Shown piece after piece: positions 1 to 6,639 of a stretch of DNA of 37,375 nucleotides; position 1 is the first letter of the stretch; each line of letters begins with the position of its first letter. The translations under genes were made by a program, and so were the position numbers. The stretch is from Prolixibacteraceae bacterium (GTDB lineage: Bacteria; Bacteroidota; Bacteroidia; Bacteroidales; Prolixibacteraceae), in contig JAGODU010000022.1 of the NCBI GenBank assembly GCA_017998095.1, positions 1 to 37,375 on the forward strand, written 5' to 3'. The notes under the pieces are model-generated. The model ran no database searches. It saw nothing but the letters and a program-made list of their open reading frames with translations, and was not told the origin of the DNA.

Positions 1-538
1 GTGTATGTCCGCTATCACTTGGGCGACTTAGCAATACATATTTTCCATTTATTTTTCTTGGAAATAATACACCGTTTCTGTTGAATGGCATAAGCGGATT
101 AGGAAGACGAACAAAAGTCTTGAAATCTTCAGTCCATCCAAGTCCTATTGATGCTCCATGCAAATCATCACACCAGCTTACGTAAAACTTACCTTCTATT
201 TCTACAACCCTGGGGTCATAGGCATAACTTGTAGGATTAGGATTACCGTTCTCATCAACCCATGCAATTGGGTCCGGATCAAGGTTGATTTTTAAACCGT
301 CTTTACTTTTTCCTGAAAATAATGTTGCTCTTCCGTTTTTCTGATCAGCGCGAAATACTCCGGCAAATTCACCTTTGAATGGAACTACTGCACTGTTATA
401 TACACGGGCTGCTTTTGGTATCGGATTCCAGTCAATGATAGGATTGCCGCTGTATCTCCACATCACATCCGAACTCCCAGCCGGCTTGTCCTCCCATGGT
501 ATGTTGGGAAGTGCTTTTCCAATAATTGTTTTGCTCAT
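1..538 (-). CDS. GH130 family glycoside phosphorylase/hydrolase (3' part beyond window)
   Basis: Partial gene: the ATG is at 538-536 and the reading frame stays open to base 1, so about 179 N-terminal residues are present and the C-terminus lies outside the window. The translated text has the GH130 pattern: WRYSGNPIIDWNPIP near residue 27, then YNSAVVPFKGEFAGVFRAD, then YDPRVVEIEGKFYVSWCDD followed by GASIGLGWTEDFKTF and LPFNRNGVLFPRKI-like text. GH130 enzymes phosphorolyse or hydrolyse beta-mannosides (beta-1,4-mannosyl-glucose, mannobiose, mannosyl-GlcNAc) in the cytoplasm. There is no signal peptide, which agrees with a cytoplasmic phosphorylase. A GPH sugar symporter lies 30 bp upstream on the same strand, so import followed by phosphorolysis is the likely job. 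The exact substrate cannot be read from this fragment. Confidence 0.85.
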   Translation of the reverse strand, partial: MSKTIIGKALPNIPWEDKPAGSSDVMWRYSGNPIIDWNPIPKAARVYNSAVVPFKGEFAGVFRADQKNGRATLFSGKSKDGLKINLDPDPIAWVDENGNPNPTSYAYDPRVVEIEGKFYVSWCDDLHGASIGLGWTEDFKTFVRLPNPLMPFNRNGVLFPRKINGKYVLLSRPSDSGHT

Positions 539-568
539 TGTTTATTGTATATGAATTTCTAATCTTAT

Positions 569-2080
569 TTAGTTAGTTGCTTCCATGCCGCTTTCAACAC
601 GTCTTTGTTCAAGATCAGCCTGAACTTTCTTCATCGTCTTTTCATCAAGTTTATAGAAGAAAACCAGCAATACCAAGGCTGCCAAACCTGCTATAATTGG
701 TATAACACTCATCATCGCTTTCAATCCGAATAAGGTACTTGCATTCTGTGCAACATTTGCAACGAATCCTGTACTTGCAAGTATAAATGCAGCAATCATA
801 CTACCGAAAGCCCATCCTAATTTATTAGACATTATTGAAGCTGAGAATATTAAACCAGTGGCACGACGACCAGTCTTCCATTCTGAATAGTCAGCTGTGT
901 CAGCATACATAACCCACAATAATGCTGAAATAGGTCCTCCTGTTATTGAACCAAATATCTGGAATAAAAGAATCAGGAATACGTTTTCAGGGTTAAAGAA
1001 TATGAATGAACCCGTGAAAACTATAGCTCCGATAAGAAGAATTATTGTTCCCATACGGCGGCCAAAAGTTTTTGCCCACCAGGGTATTATAATAACACCT
1101 ATCAAAGAAAGGGTTTGCCCTACTGTGTTGAATATTGAAGTTAAAGTTTCAAATCCAAATGTTTCACCGGCATTGTACAATACAAGTTTTTCTTTACCGA
1201 AAATACTAAGTATTGGATTGGCAATATATTCCCTGAAGAAATTCAATATTGCTGTTAACCATGGTACAGCCTGTTCGCCAACGTAATATTTGAAGTAGTG
1301 GGTTGTAACATTAAGACGAATACAGTTGAAAAGAATAAAAAGAATTGTTACAGCAAAAAGCATCATCCAGGGTACATTTGCTGTAAGGTCTTTAAGATCA
1401 CGCCCTATGTTTGTTTTTTCCTTGGCAATAGGCTTGATTCTTTCTTTTGTTGAAAGGAATGTTATAAGGAAAAACAAAACGGCAGCAACTGCATAAATAA
1501 TCATGGTTGTCTGCCAGCCTGTCTGAGCAATTTCAATTTCATTTGCACCCTTTCCAAACATTTTGGCAAATGGGAGTGCTGTTGCAGATACAATTATCCC
1601 TGCAAGATAGGCGCCTACAAATTTGAAAGAAGATGCACTTGTCCTGTCGACCGGGTCATTGCTGATAACACCCAGCAGAGAAGTGTAAGGAATGTTCACT
1701 GTGGAATACAAAAACATGAACATCATAAAAGTGATATAGGCATATACTATTTTTCCTGTCCCGCCGAAACTAGGAACTGTAAAAGCAGCAACTGCCGCAA
1801 TGGCAAGAGGCACTGCACCGAAAAGTATGTAAGGCCTGAATTTTCCCCATTTGGTTTCTGTTCTGTCTGCCGTCATTCCTATTACTACATCAAAGAGAGC
1901 ATCTGCTACCCTTGATACAAAAAACATGACTCCGGCGACTGCAGCAGTCAATCCAAAAACGTCGGTGTAAAAATAAAGCAGATAAACCATTATGGTCTGC
2001 CAGAATAAAACGGATCCAAGGTCTCCGCAACCATATCCGGCTTTTTCCCAAAATGTAAGTTTCTTGACTGAGTTACTCAT
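569..2080 (-). CDS. GPH-family (MFS) sugar:cation symporter
   Basis: A 503-residue polytopic membrane protein of the glycoside-pentoside-hexuronide:cation symporter family (MelB/XynP/LacS relatives). Visible marks are the N-terminal FWEKAGYGCGDLGS segment typical of the family, the loop DALFDVVIGMTADRTETKWGKFRPYILFG with its D..iG...DrT.tkwGk.RP signature, about 12 hydrophobic segments, and a second-half loop YADTADYSEWKTGRRATG. It should sit in the inner membrane and import an oligosaccharide or glycoside with Na+ or H+. The stop is 30 bp from the start of the GH130 gene, so the two are probably co-transcribed and the transporter probably brings in the GH130 substrate. Start ATG at 2080 is the first Met and fits the family. 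Family confidence is high; the substrate (a beta-mannoside) is inferred only from the neighbour. Confidence 0.9.
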   Translation of the reverse strand: MSNSVKKLTFWEKAGYGCGDLGSVLFWQTIMVYLLYFYTDVFGLTAAVAGVMFFVSRVADALFDVVIGMTADRTETKWGKFRPYILFGAVPLAIAAVAAFTVPSFGGTGKIVYAYITFMMFMFLYSTVNIPYTSLLGVISNDPVDRTSASSFKFVGAYLAGIIVSATALPFAKMFGKGANEIEIAQTGWQTTMIIYAVAAVLFFLITFLSTKERIKPIAKEKTNIGRDLKDLTANVPWMMLFAVTILFILFNCIRLNVTTHYFKYYVGEQAVPWLTAILNFFREYIANPILSIFGKEKLVLYNAGETFGFETLTSIFNTVGQTLSLIGVIIIPWWAKTFGRRMGTIILLIGAIVFTGSFIFFNPENVFLILLFQIFGSITGGPISALLWVMYADTADYSEWKTGRRATGLIFSASIMSNKLGWAFGSMIAAFILASTGFVANVAQNASTLFGLKAMMSVIPIIAGLAALVLLVFFYKLDEKTMKKVQADLEQRRVESGMEATN

Positions 2081-2118
2081 AAATTTTAGTTTCTAATTTT
2101 ATTAATGTCTGATTAATT

Positions 2119-2211
2119 ACGTACGAAATTCTTGTTGAAGAGTTCCCTTCAACTAGCAAATTAAATTTAAAAAATTGAAAAAAACTAACTATTTGTGTAA
2201 AACGTACGCAA
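2119..2211 (-). promoter_or_regulatory. Paired CGTACG palindromes with hairpin, upstream of the GH130/symporter unit
   Basis: ACGTACGAAA at 2119-2128 and ACGTACGCAA at 2202-2211 are two direct copies sharing ACGTACGNAA, 83 bp apart (close to eight helical turns). Between them lies a 7-bp inverted repeat, GTTGAAG (2134-2140) and CTTCAAC (2147-2153). The CG-centred palindrome and paired spacing suggest operator sites for a dimeric sugar-responsive repressor (LacI or GntR type). The regulator is not in this window, so this is inference. Confidence 0.35.
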
Positions 2212-2282
2212 GGCATTAAAAATGCATATAATCAAAGAATTAATGCTGTATCTAAAACCTGAAACTAAAGAAACAATATAAA

Positions 2283-2501
2283 TCAAATCTTTTTTAAGAT
2301 TCCCTGCAATATCAACAAAATACCTGCACCTAAAAGAAGTCCGATAAAAGAGTATGATATTTCATATCTGACATTTAATTTTCCACTAACAATGAGATGT
2401 ATAAAAATTGCTGCTGTAAATAGCAAAGCTGCATATATAAATCCTGCTTTTTTTGACATAAAGTATTCTATTTGATTTAAAATATATCTGAACGAATTCA
2501 T
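2283..2501 (-). CDS. Small two-helix membrane protein, unknown function
   Basis: A 72-residue protein starting at ATG 2501. It has two hydrophobic segments, about residues 20-39 (GFIYAALLFTAAIFIHLIV) and 49-68 (YSFIGLLLGAGILLILQGIL), joined by a short polar stretch and ending in KK. I do not recognise a family. Support for a real gene is a TACATTTG box 9 bp before the ATG and codon use that looks normal for the window. A second Met at residue 15 (MSKKAGF) could be the start, which would trim the amphipathic N-terminus but keep both helices. It is separated by about 200 bp from the symporter and by 330 bp from the next gene, so it is probably monocistronic. Confidence 0.5.
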   Translation of the reverse strand: MNSFRYILNQIEYFMSKKAGFIYAALLFTAAIFIHLIVSGKLNVRYEISYSFIGLLLGAGILLILQGILKKI

Positions 2502-2509
2502 TTTTTGAT

Positions 2510-2517
2510 CAAATGTA
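2510..2517 (-). promoter_or_regulatory. Candidate -7 promoter box for the small membrane protein
   Basis: Reads TACATTTG on the minus strand, an exact match to the Bacteroidota TAnnTTTG box. No TTG at the usual 18-21 bp spacing is seen. Transcription from here would give a very short leader before the ATG at 2501. Confidence 0.35.
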
Positions 2518-2756
2518 TATTCACTAAAATCAAAAGAAAAAAAAAATGTTTGAATGTCAGGTTTCTTTCAATGATTGACATGTTTTGGCCAATGAATGGA
2601 AAAAATGAAATTGTTTTTCAGATAATGCTTATTTTATGATGAACATTGGTAATTTTTATTAATTTGAATGGTTTTTAGAGCAAATATCATATTTTCTTAG
2701 AACTGAAATATTTTCATCCATATCTGAATATATTGCAATAGAAATAAAACCTTCAT

Positions 2757-2798
2757 AAAAGAAAAACCCCAACTCCGGATATTATCCTGAAGTTGAGG
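2757..2798 (-). terminator. Rho-independent terminator of the secreted-protein gene
   Basis: On the minus strand CCTCAACTTCAGGAT pairs with ATCCGGAGTTGGGG across a 3-nt loop, with one bulge, and is followed directly by TTTTTCTTTT. It lies 35 bp after the stop codon at 2833. Confidence 0.8.
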
Positions 2799-2832
2799 TC
2801 TCATATATCTTAAAAAACTAAATACTTTGCTT

Positions 2833-3558
2833 TTATTTGTTTCTTTTCCTTCTCTTAATCCAGATTCCACCACCTATCAATCCAAAACCTAAAATACTGG
2901 CAATAAATGGCACAGGTACTGCTGTACCACCTGCTCCTGCAGCAATTGGCTGACCTGGTACGGGATTATATCCAGCAGAGTTTATTGTTAAAAAATTTTT
3001 ATTTGGATCCATCGTAACATTTAACCAACCATAGTAAAATTGGTTGTTAAGACCTATAAAATTTATTCCTACATATCCTGCATAAACACCATTATTGAAA
3101 TTACCTTGCAATGGAGCAGGAGAATCTAAATACATTGTCCCAAAAAAATTCGCAATATTATACCAATTTGTTTCAGAAGATCCTATTATTTCCCCGGCAG
3201 ATAAAATTTTTGTTAAATAAAATGACATTGATTGTAATCTTTGTCCTGAGAGGGGAGTACCGATTGGCATATCAAATAAGATTGTATTTGGATTTGTGCT
3301 AATTGTAAGTCCCTGCCTTGGTGATATAATAGCTGAACAAATGGTAGCACCGGGATGTTCCGTAGAAAAGATTATTAAATAATCTGGAGTTCCGTTTTCG
3401 TCAACATCTATTGCTCCCTGAAGATGAGTGGAATTAAAAGTAGCAGGAAAGTCTGCTATTTCAAATCCTCCTGTTAAATCTGGCAATTGAGCTTTGATGC
3501 AAATACTTGAAAATAAAAAAAAAGTAATAATCAGAAGTCCCAGTTTCATTCTTTTCAT
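2833..3558 (-). CDS. Secreted protein with PEP-CTERM-like C-terminal sorting tail
   Basis: From ATG 3558 the product is 241 residues. The frame is also open from a TTG at 3585, but that codon overlaps a TATATTTG promoter box, so I prefer the ATG (MKRMKLGL). A signal peptide spans residues 1-23 and ends IKA/Q. The C-terminus has the three-part form of a sorting signal: VPVP at 214-217, a Gly-rich membrane segment of about 17 residues, then KRRKRNK. Just before it, YYGW (175-178) and NPVPGQPIAAG (about 198-208) resemble the conserved segment that precedes the tail in many PEP-CTERM proteins. The body probably folds as a beta-rich domain; DVDENGTPDYLI is a calcium-binding-like loop. It would be exported, cut and anchored by an exosortase-type enzyme, none of which is in the window. 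Function unknown. Confidence 0.7.
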   Translation of the reverse strand: MKRMKLGLLIITFFLFSSICIKAQLPDLTGGFEIADFPATFNSTHLQGAIDVDENGTPDYLIIFSTEHPGATICSAIISPRQGLTISTNPNTILFDMPIGTPLSGQRLQSMSFYLTKILSAGEIIGSSETNWYNIANFFGTMYLDSPAPLQGNFNNGVYAGYVGINFIGLNNQFYYGWLNVTMDPNKNFLTINSAGYNPVPGQPIAAGAGGTAVPVPFIASILGFGLIGGGIWIKRRKRNK

Positions 3559-3655
3559 AATGATTTGTTTTTTTAGTTTTTGCAAATATATGCAAATATC
3601 TACAAATCATAATTTTTGAATTAATAAATGAAAGAAAATTCATGAAATTTTTTGA

Positions 3656-5470
3656 TTATTTATCTAGCTTATCAAGATCCTTGTTTATCTTATCTACCCT
3701 CTTCTGCATTTTTTCCTGCTCTTTTTCAAGCATCTTTTTTTCCTTTTCAAGCTCATCCTTCATTTCTTCATAAAGATTTTCTTCTGAGGAATCGCTTTCT
3801 TCCCAATGATGAGAACCTTCTTCTCCCATTGAATTTAAAGCTGAGCTTACTCCTGACAATGCAGAATGAACTATTCCATTAACATCAAGGTTTTCAAGAA
3901 CCCCTGATGCAATATCCAGTCCGGCTGAGGCTGCCCCAATTGTTGCTTCAATAAATTCTTCGCTCAGCCCGTCTTCCGACATATCCCGGTACATTTCCCT
4001 GGCCATTTCCCTTTTGGCTTCTTCAATATCACGGGCAGCTTCTTCCATATCCCTGTTAATTTCTTCATGATCAATTTCCCTCATTGCCTTATTTACTTCT
4101 CTTGATGCTTCTCTTAGGGCTGCCGATACTTCTTTCATTGCTTCACGCACTACTTCTGAAACATTTACATCTTCGAAAGCTTCATTGATTTCTTCAATCA
4201 TTTCTCCCGAAACTTCTTCATCATTTTCTGATAATGCCAGCTCGGTCACTTTTTGAAGCTCTTCCTTCTTTTCTTTGTCAATGTTGGCCTTCCTGATATT
4301 TGTCTCTAAAACAGTTTTTATGCTGTCTTTTTCTGCTTCAGTCATTTTCTTTTCCTGAACAATAGTGTCTTTTTTATTTACAGGCAAATTTTCAGGAACC
4401 TTCTTTTGACTTCCAAATGCAAATGATGCCAGCGTTATTCCAATTAGAATTATAAACCCGGCAATTAATTTTTCTAAAAAATTTGTTTTCATGGCTATCT
4501 GATTTTGTAATCTTTTTATTCTTTGTAATATGCTGCTCCTCTTATTGGCAAAGGCCATTGAGAGCTGCTCATTTTTATAAGTATTAATTTGAATGCTTGC
4601 AAGGGCTTTGACAAAGGCAACTTTATCGCCGGTGGCTTCTACTGCAATATTATCACAGCTGTTTTCTCTTTCTGCCCTAATCTGCGATGAAATAATCCAT
4701 ACAGCAGGATTATAAAAGAAAAGAATTTCAATTACTGTCTGTATAATGTTGAACAGATAATCGTTACGCATTATATGTGCAAGCTCATGCGCTATTATTG
4801 CTTCAATTTCTTTGGACGATAAACCTGTGAACGCTGTTAAAGGGAAGAGTACTATCGGTTTGATGGTTCCAAGAGTAACCGGCCCTTTTGCCAACGGTGA
4901 AAAGAAGGCTTCTACCTTTCGCGTCAGACCAATTTTTTCTGACAATTTAGTTATTGCTGTATATATTTCATCAGGCAATATCTCTAACTGATTTGTTCTC
5001 AGCCGCCTGCAATACATAAAACCAAGTATAAACCTGATAATCAGGATTACCATTCCTGCCAGCCAGATTGTATAAATAGCATAAAAATTACGCTGAAAGA
5101 ATGACCTGACTTTTACAATTCTAAGGTTTATTATTTCTTCCTTTGATTGTGAAATTTGAGTTTTATCCTTTTTCCCTTGTACTAAAAGACTTTTAATGTA
5201 ATCTGGATTTGAAGTTATTTTTTCTTTCAACTCCTGTTTTTCCGATGCATAATTATAAGCCCTGATAAATGTACCCGTTGAAAAAGCCAATACTGCAATC
5301 AATGCAGCATAAGATAAGAAGTATTTTATTTGTGCACTTTTCCTTTTCAAAAGCAGCAATAGTATTGCTAGTACAATTGCAATGCCAGCGGCCTGCCACA
5401 ATGAATGAACAATTGCCCATCCGGTTGATTCAATAATTTCCGGAGAAAAGATATCACTTATAAATTTCAT
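3656..5470 (-). CDS. M56-family (BlaR1/MecR1-like) membrane metalloprotease
   Basis: A 604-residue sensor protease. The N-terminal half is membrane-embedded (hydrophobic segments near 13-40, 50-70, 130-152 and 332-352) and carries the zinc motif HELAH at 228-232 inside EIEAIIAHELAHIMRND, plus RAERENSCD at 265-273, which supplies further conserved acidic and Asn/Cys residues. In BlaR1/MecR1 this domain cleaves the partner repressor after ligand binding outside. Here the extracytoplasmic part (about 355-604) is not a penicillin-binding domain but a highly charged, helical, coiled-coil-like region rich in Glu and Lys, so the signal is unlikely to be a beta-lactam. Its start overlaps the stop of the BlaI-type gene by four bases (ATGA), so the two are translationally coupled. 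Confidence 0.9.
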   Translation of the reverse strand: MKFISDIFSPEIIESTGWAIVHSLWQAAGIAIVLAILLLLLKRKSAQIKYFLSYAALIAVLAFSTGTFIRAYNYASEKQELKEKITSNPDYIKSLLVQGKKDKTQISQSKEEIINLRIVKVRSFFQRNFYAIYTIWLAGMVILIIRFILGFMYCRRLRTNQLEILPDEIYTAITKLSEKIGLTRKVEAFFSPLAKGPVTLGTIKPIVLFPLTAFTGLSSKEIEAIIAHELAHIMRNDYLFNIIQTVIEILFFYNPAVWIISSQIRAERENSCDNIAVEATGDKVAFVKALASIQINTYKNEQLSMAFANKRSSILQRIKRLQNQIAMKTNFLEKLIAGFIILIGITLASFAFGSQKKVPENLPVNKKDTIVQEKKMTEAEKDSIKTVLETNIRKANIDKEKKEELQKVTELALSENDEEVSGEMIEEINEAFEDVNVSEVVREAMKEVSAALREASREVNKAMREIDHEEINRDMEEAARDIEEAKREMAREMYRDMSEDGLSEEFIEATIGAASAGLDIASGVLENLDVNGIVHSALSGVSSALNSMGEEGSHHWEESDSSEENLYEEMKDELEKEKKMLEKEQEKMQKRVDKINKDLDKLDK

Positions 5471-5856
5471 GGTTTTTGTTCATTTTCAATTTGAGATATA
5501 ATTTTCTTAATCTCATCTATCTCGCTTTTATTTGTCTTCCTGTTGCCAAGAAGTTGCATTACAAGACTAGATGATGAACCCGAAAAAGCCGAATCAAGAA
5601 AACGATCAAGCAAGGTTCCCCGTGTTTCTTCTTTTTTACATGATGTGTAATAAAGATGGTTCTTGCCATTGGGCTCCCTGTTTAGCAATCCTTTGCTTGT
5701 CATGTTTTGCATTATCTTAAGGGCAGTAGTATATCCAATATCTTTATGCAGCGAAAGCCTTTCATGAACATCCTTTACTGTCAGTGGTTCCTTTTCCCAA
5801 AGAATATTAAGTATTTCAAGCTCTGCAGCTGTTGGAGAGGGTTTGTTGTCGTCCAT
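5467..5856 (-). CDS. BlaI/MecI-family transcriptional repressor
   Basis: A 129-residue winged-helix repressor. I take ATG 5856 (MDDNKPSPTAAELEIL) as the start; an upstream TTG would add four residues. PTAAELEILNILWEKEPLTV is the family's helix 1 to helix 2 signature, GYTTALKIMQNMTSKGLL is the recognition helix region, and the wing follows (REPNGKNHLYYT). The C-terminal third should form the dimerisation helices that the partner protease cuts. It is the first gene of a two-gene operon with the M56 protease. Two 16-bp palindromes flank the -7 box of its promoter, as expected for autoregulation. Confidence 0.92.
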   Translation of the reverse strand: MDDNKPSPTAAELEILNILWEKEPLTVKDVHERLSLHKDIGYTTALKIMQNMTSKGLLNREPNGKNHLYYTSCKKEETRGTLLDRFLDSAFSGSSSSLVMQLLGNRKTNKSEIDEIKKIISQIENEQKP

Positions 5857-5869
5857 CTTTATTTTCAAT

Positions 5870-5885
5870 TACGATGATTGTCGTA
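5870..5885. promoter_or_regulatory. BlaI-type operator 1
   Basis: TACGATGATTGTCGTA is an inverted repeat (TACGA, six bases, TCGTA). It overlaps the expected transcription start, 14 bp before the BlaI ATG. BlaI/MecI operators are TACA/TGTA-type dyads; this is a TACGA/TCGTA version. Confidence 0.7.
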
Positions 5886-5917
5886 CAAATGTATACGATA
5901 ATAATCGTAGTTGCAAA
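5886..5917 (-). promoter_or_regulatory. Promoter of the blaI-M56 operon
   Basis: On the minus strand TTTG (5917-5914), 20 bp, then TACATTTG (5893-5886): a full Bacteroidota promoter. The -7 box lies exactly between the two palindromic operators, and TACAAATGTA (5884-5893) around it is itself a TACA-TGTA half-site pair. Confidence 0.7.
5894..5909. promoter_or_regulatory. BlaI-type operator 2
   Basis: TACGATAATAATCGTA is a perfect inverted repeat (TACGAT, four bases, ATCGTA) inside the promoter spacer. Its centre is 24 bp from that of operator 1, so bound dimers would block both the spacer and the start site. Confidence 0.75.
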
Positions 5918-5934
5918 TATTTTAAGAAAAAAAT

Positions 5935-6291
5935 CTATTTAGCCAGGTATTCAAGGGCTTCTTCCTTAGTGTTAAAAGCTATTAATTTATTTTTAATAGT
6001 CAGATTATAAGCAGCAAGCATTATTTTCTTGACTGTATTGAAACCTATTGCAGTATTTTTAATGGTTTTTGCATCAAATATTTCCTTACCATATTTTTTT
6101 GCAAGATCCATATATTCATTGTTGGACGGGGCATTAGTGAAGTTATTTAAAGTGTAGTAACTTTCATCTGTAGTAAGATAAAGATCTCTTACCTGATTTA
6201 GCACATTAATCGTTTCTTCAGAAGTCTTGCAATTTGAATAATCAATGTACAGGATTTTTCTGCCCTTATGGTTTATAAATGATAGTGACAT
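5935..6291 (-). CDS. Small STAS/SpoIIAA-like protein
   Basis: A 118-residue soluble protein starting at ATG 6291. The layout is strand-rich at the N-terminus (SLSFINHKGRKILYIDYSNC), with helices at SEETINVLNQVRDLY and EYMDLAKKYGKEIF, a strand KNTAIGFNTVKKIMLAAYN, and a final helix NTKEEALEYLAK. This matches the SpoIIAA/STAS-like alpha-beta fold found in many Bacteroidota hypothetical proteins, where the last segment resembles F.t.eEAl.WL. No catalytic residues are evident; proteins of this kind usually act as binding or switch domains. It sits upstream of blaI on the same strand but is separated from it by the blaI promoter, so it has its own transcript. Function unknown; fold assignment is moderate. 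Confidence 0.6.
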   Translation of the reverse strand: MSLSFINHKGRKILYIDYSNCKTSEETINVLNQVRDLYLTTDESYYTLNNFTNAPSNNEYMDLAKKYGKEIFDAKTIKNTAIGFNTVKKIMLAAYNLTIKNKLIAFNTKEEALEYLAK

Positions 6292-6388
6292 AGTTTTAAG
6301 ATTGATTTCTGTTTAAGATTTTCTTTAATAAAGTTAAAGGTAGTCATCTGCTATCAAAAAGTCAATACTACAAATATCACATATCGGT

Positions 6389-6488
6389 CTGAACCGTACC
6401 AAGTCCTTAACAAGTCCGTACTTTCTACCATTATAATAGGGGTTTCTCCCATTATGAAGGGAGAAAGTACGGCTTTGGTACGGTTCAG
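6389..6488. repeat. 100-bp inverted-repeat element with 11-bp units
   Basis: CTGAACCGTACCAAG at 6389-6403 is mirrored by CTTTGGTACGGTTCAG at 6473-6488. Inside the left arm, two 11-bp units lie in tandem: ACCAAGTCCTT (6398-6408) and AACAAGTCCGT (6409-6419). GTACTTTCT (6418-6426) is mirrored by AGAAAGTAC (6462-6470). The core holds a second stem, TTTCTCCC (6443-6450) with GGGAGAAA (6459-6466). The whole folds into one long interrupted hairpin. It lies in the 348-bp gap between the STAS-like gene and glyQS. A related element lies at 23502-23581. Confidence 0.75.
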
Positions 6489-6578
6489 GTAAGTAGTTGT
6501 TAATATTAAAACCGGAATTTTGCCCTTATGTCTTTTCGTTTGATTGAAATTAATTTTTCAAATTCAAGTTCAGCCATA

Positions 6579-6610
6579 TTGAATATTTTAAAGATAAAAT
6601 CTTATTTTTG
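6579..6610 (+). promoter_or_regulatory. Promoter of glyQS
   Basis: TTG at 6579-6581, 21 bp, then TATTTTTG at 6603-6610, an exact Bacteroidota-type promoter 29 bp before the ATG. Confidence 0.65.
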
Positions 6611-6639
6611 GCCTCGATTTCAAAAAATTAGCAAGTATT

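Larger units (their letters stand above)
2502..2832. other. 331-bp intergenic stretch
   Basis: No gene is seen. It is very AT-rich. It holds the promoter box of the small membrane gene at its left end and the terminator of the secreted-protein gene at its right end; I see nothing else in the middle (2520-2755). Confidence 0.6.

Noticed and set aside
897..1286. 129-residue plus-strand frame
   Set aside because: Lies wholly antisense to the well-supported sugar symporter; no recognisable motifs or start signals. The same holds for the other frames opposite glyQS, the acyl-CoA synthetase, the hybrid sensor and the glycosidases.
3461..3643. 60-residue minus-strand frame overlapping the secreted-protein start
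   Set aside because: Overlaps the signal peptide of the real gene and its promoter in another frame; no protein-like features.
3656..5868. Beta-lactam resistance operon
   Set aside because: The BlaI/M56 pair lacks a penicillin-sensing domain and no beta-lactamase or penicillin-binding protein gene is present.
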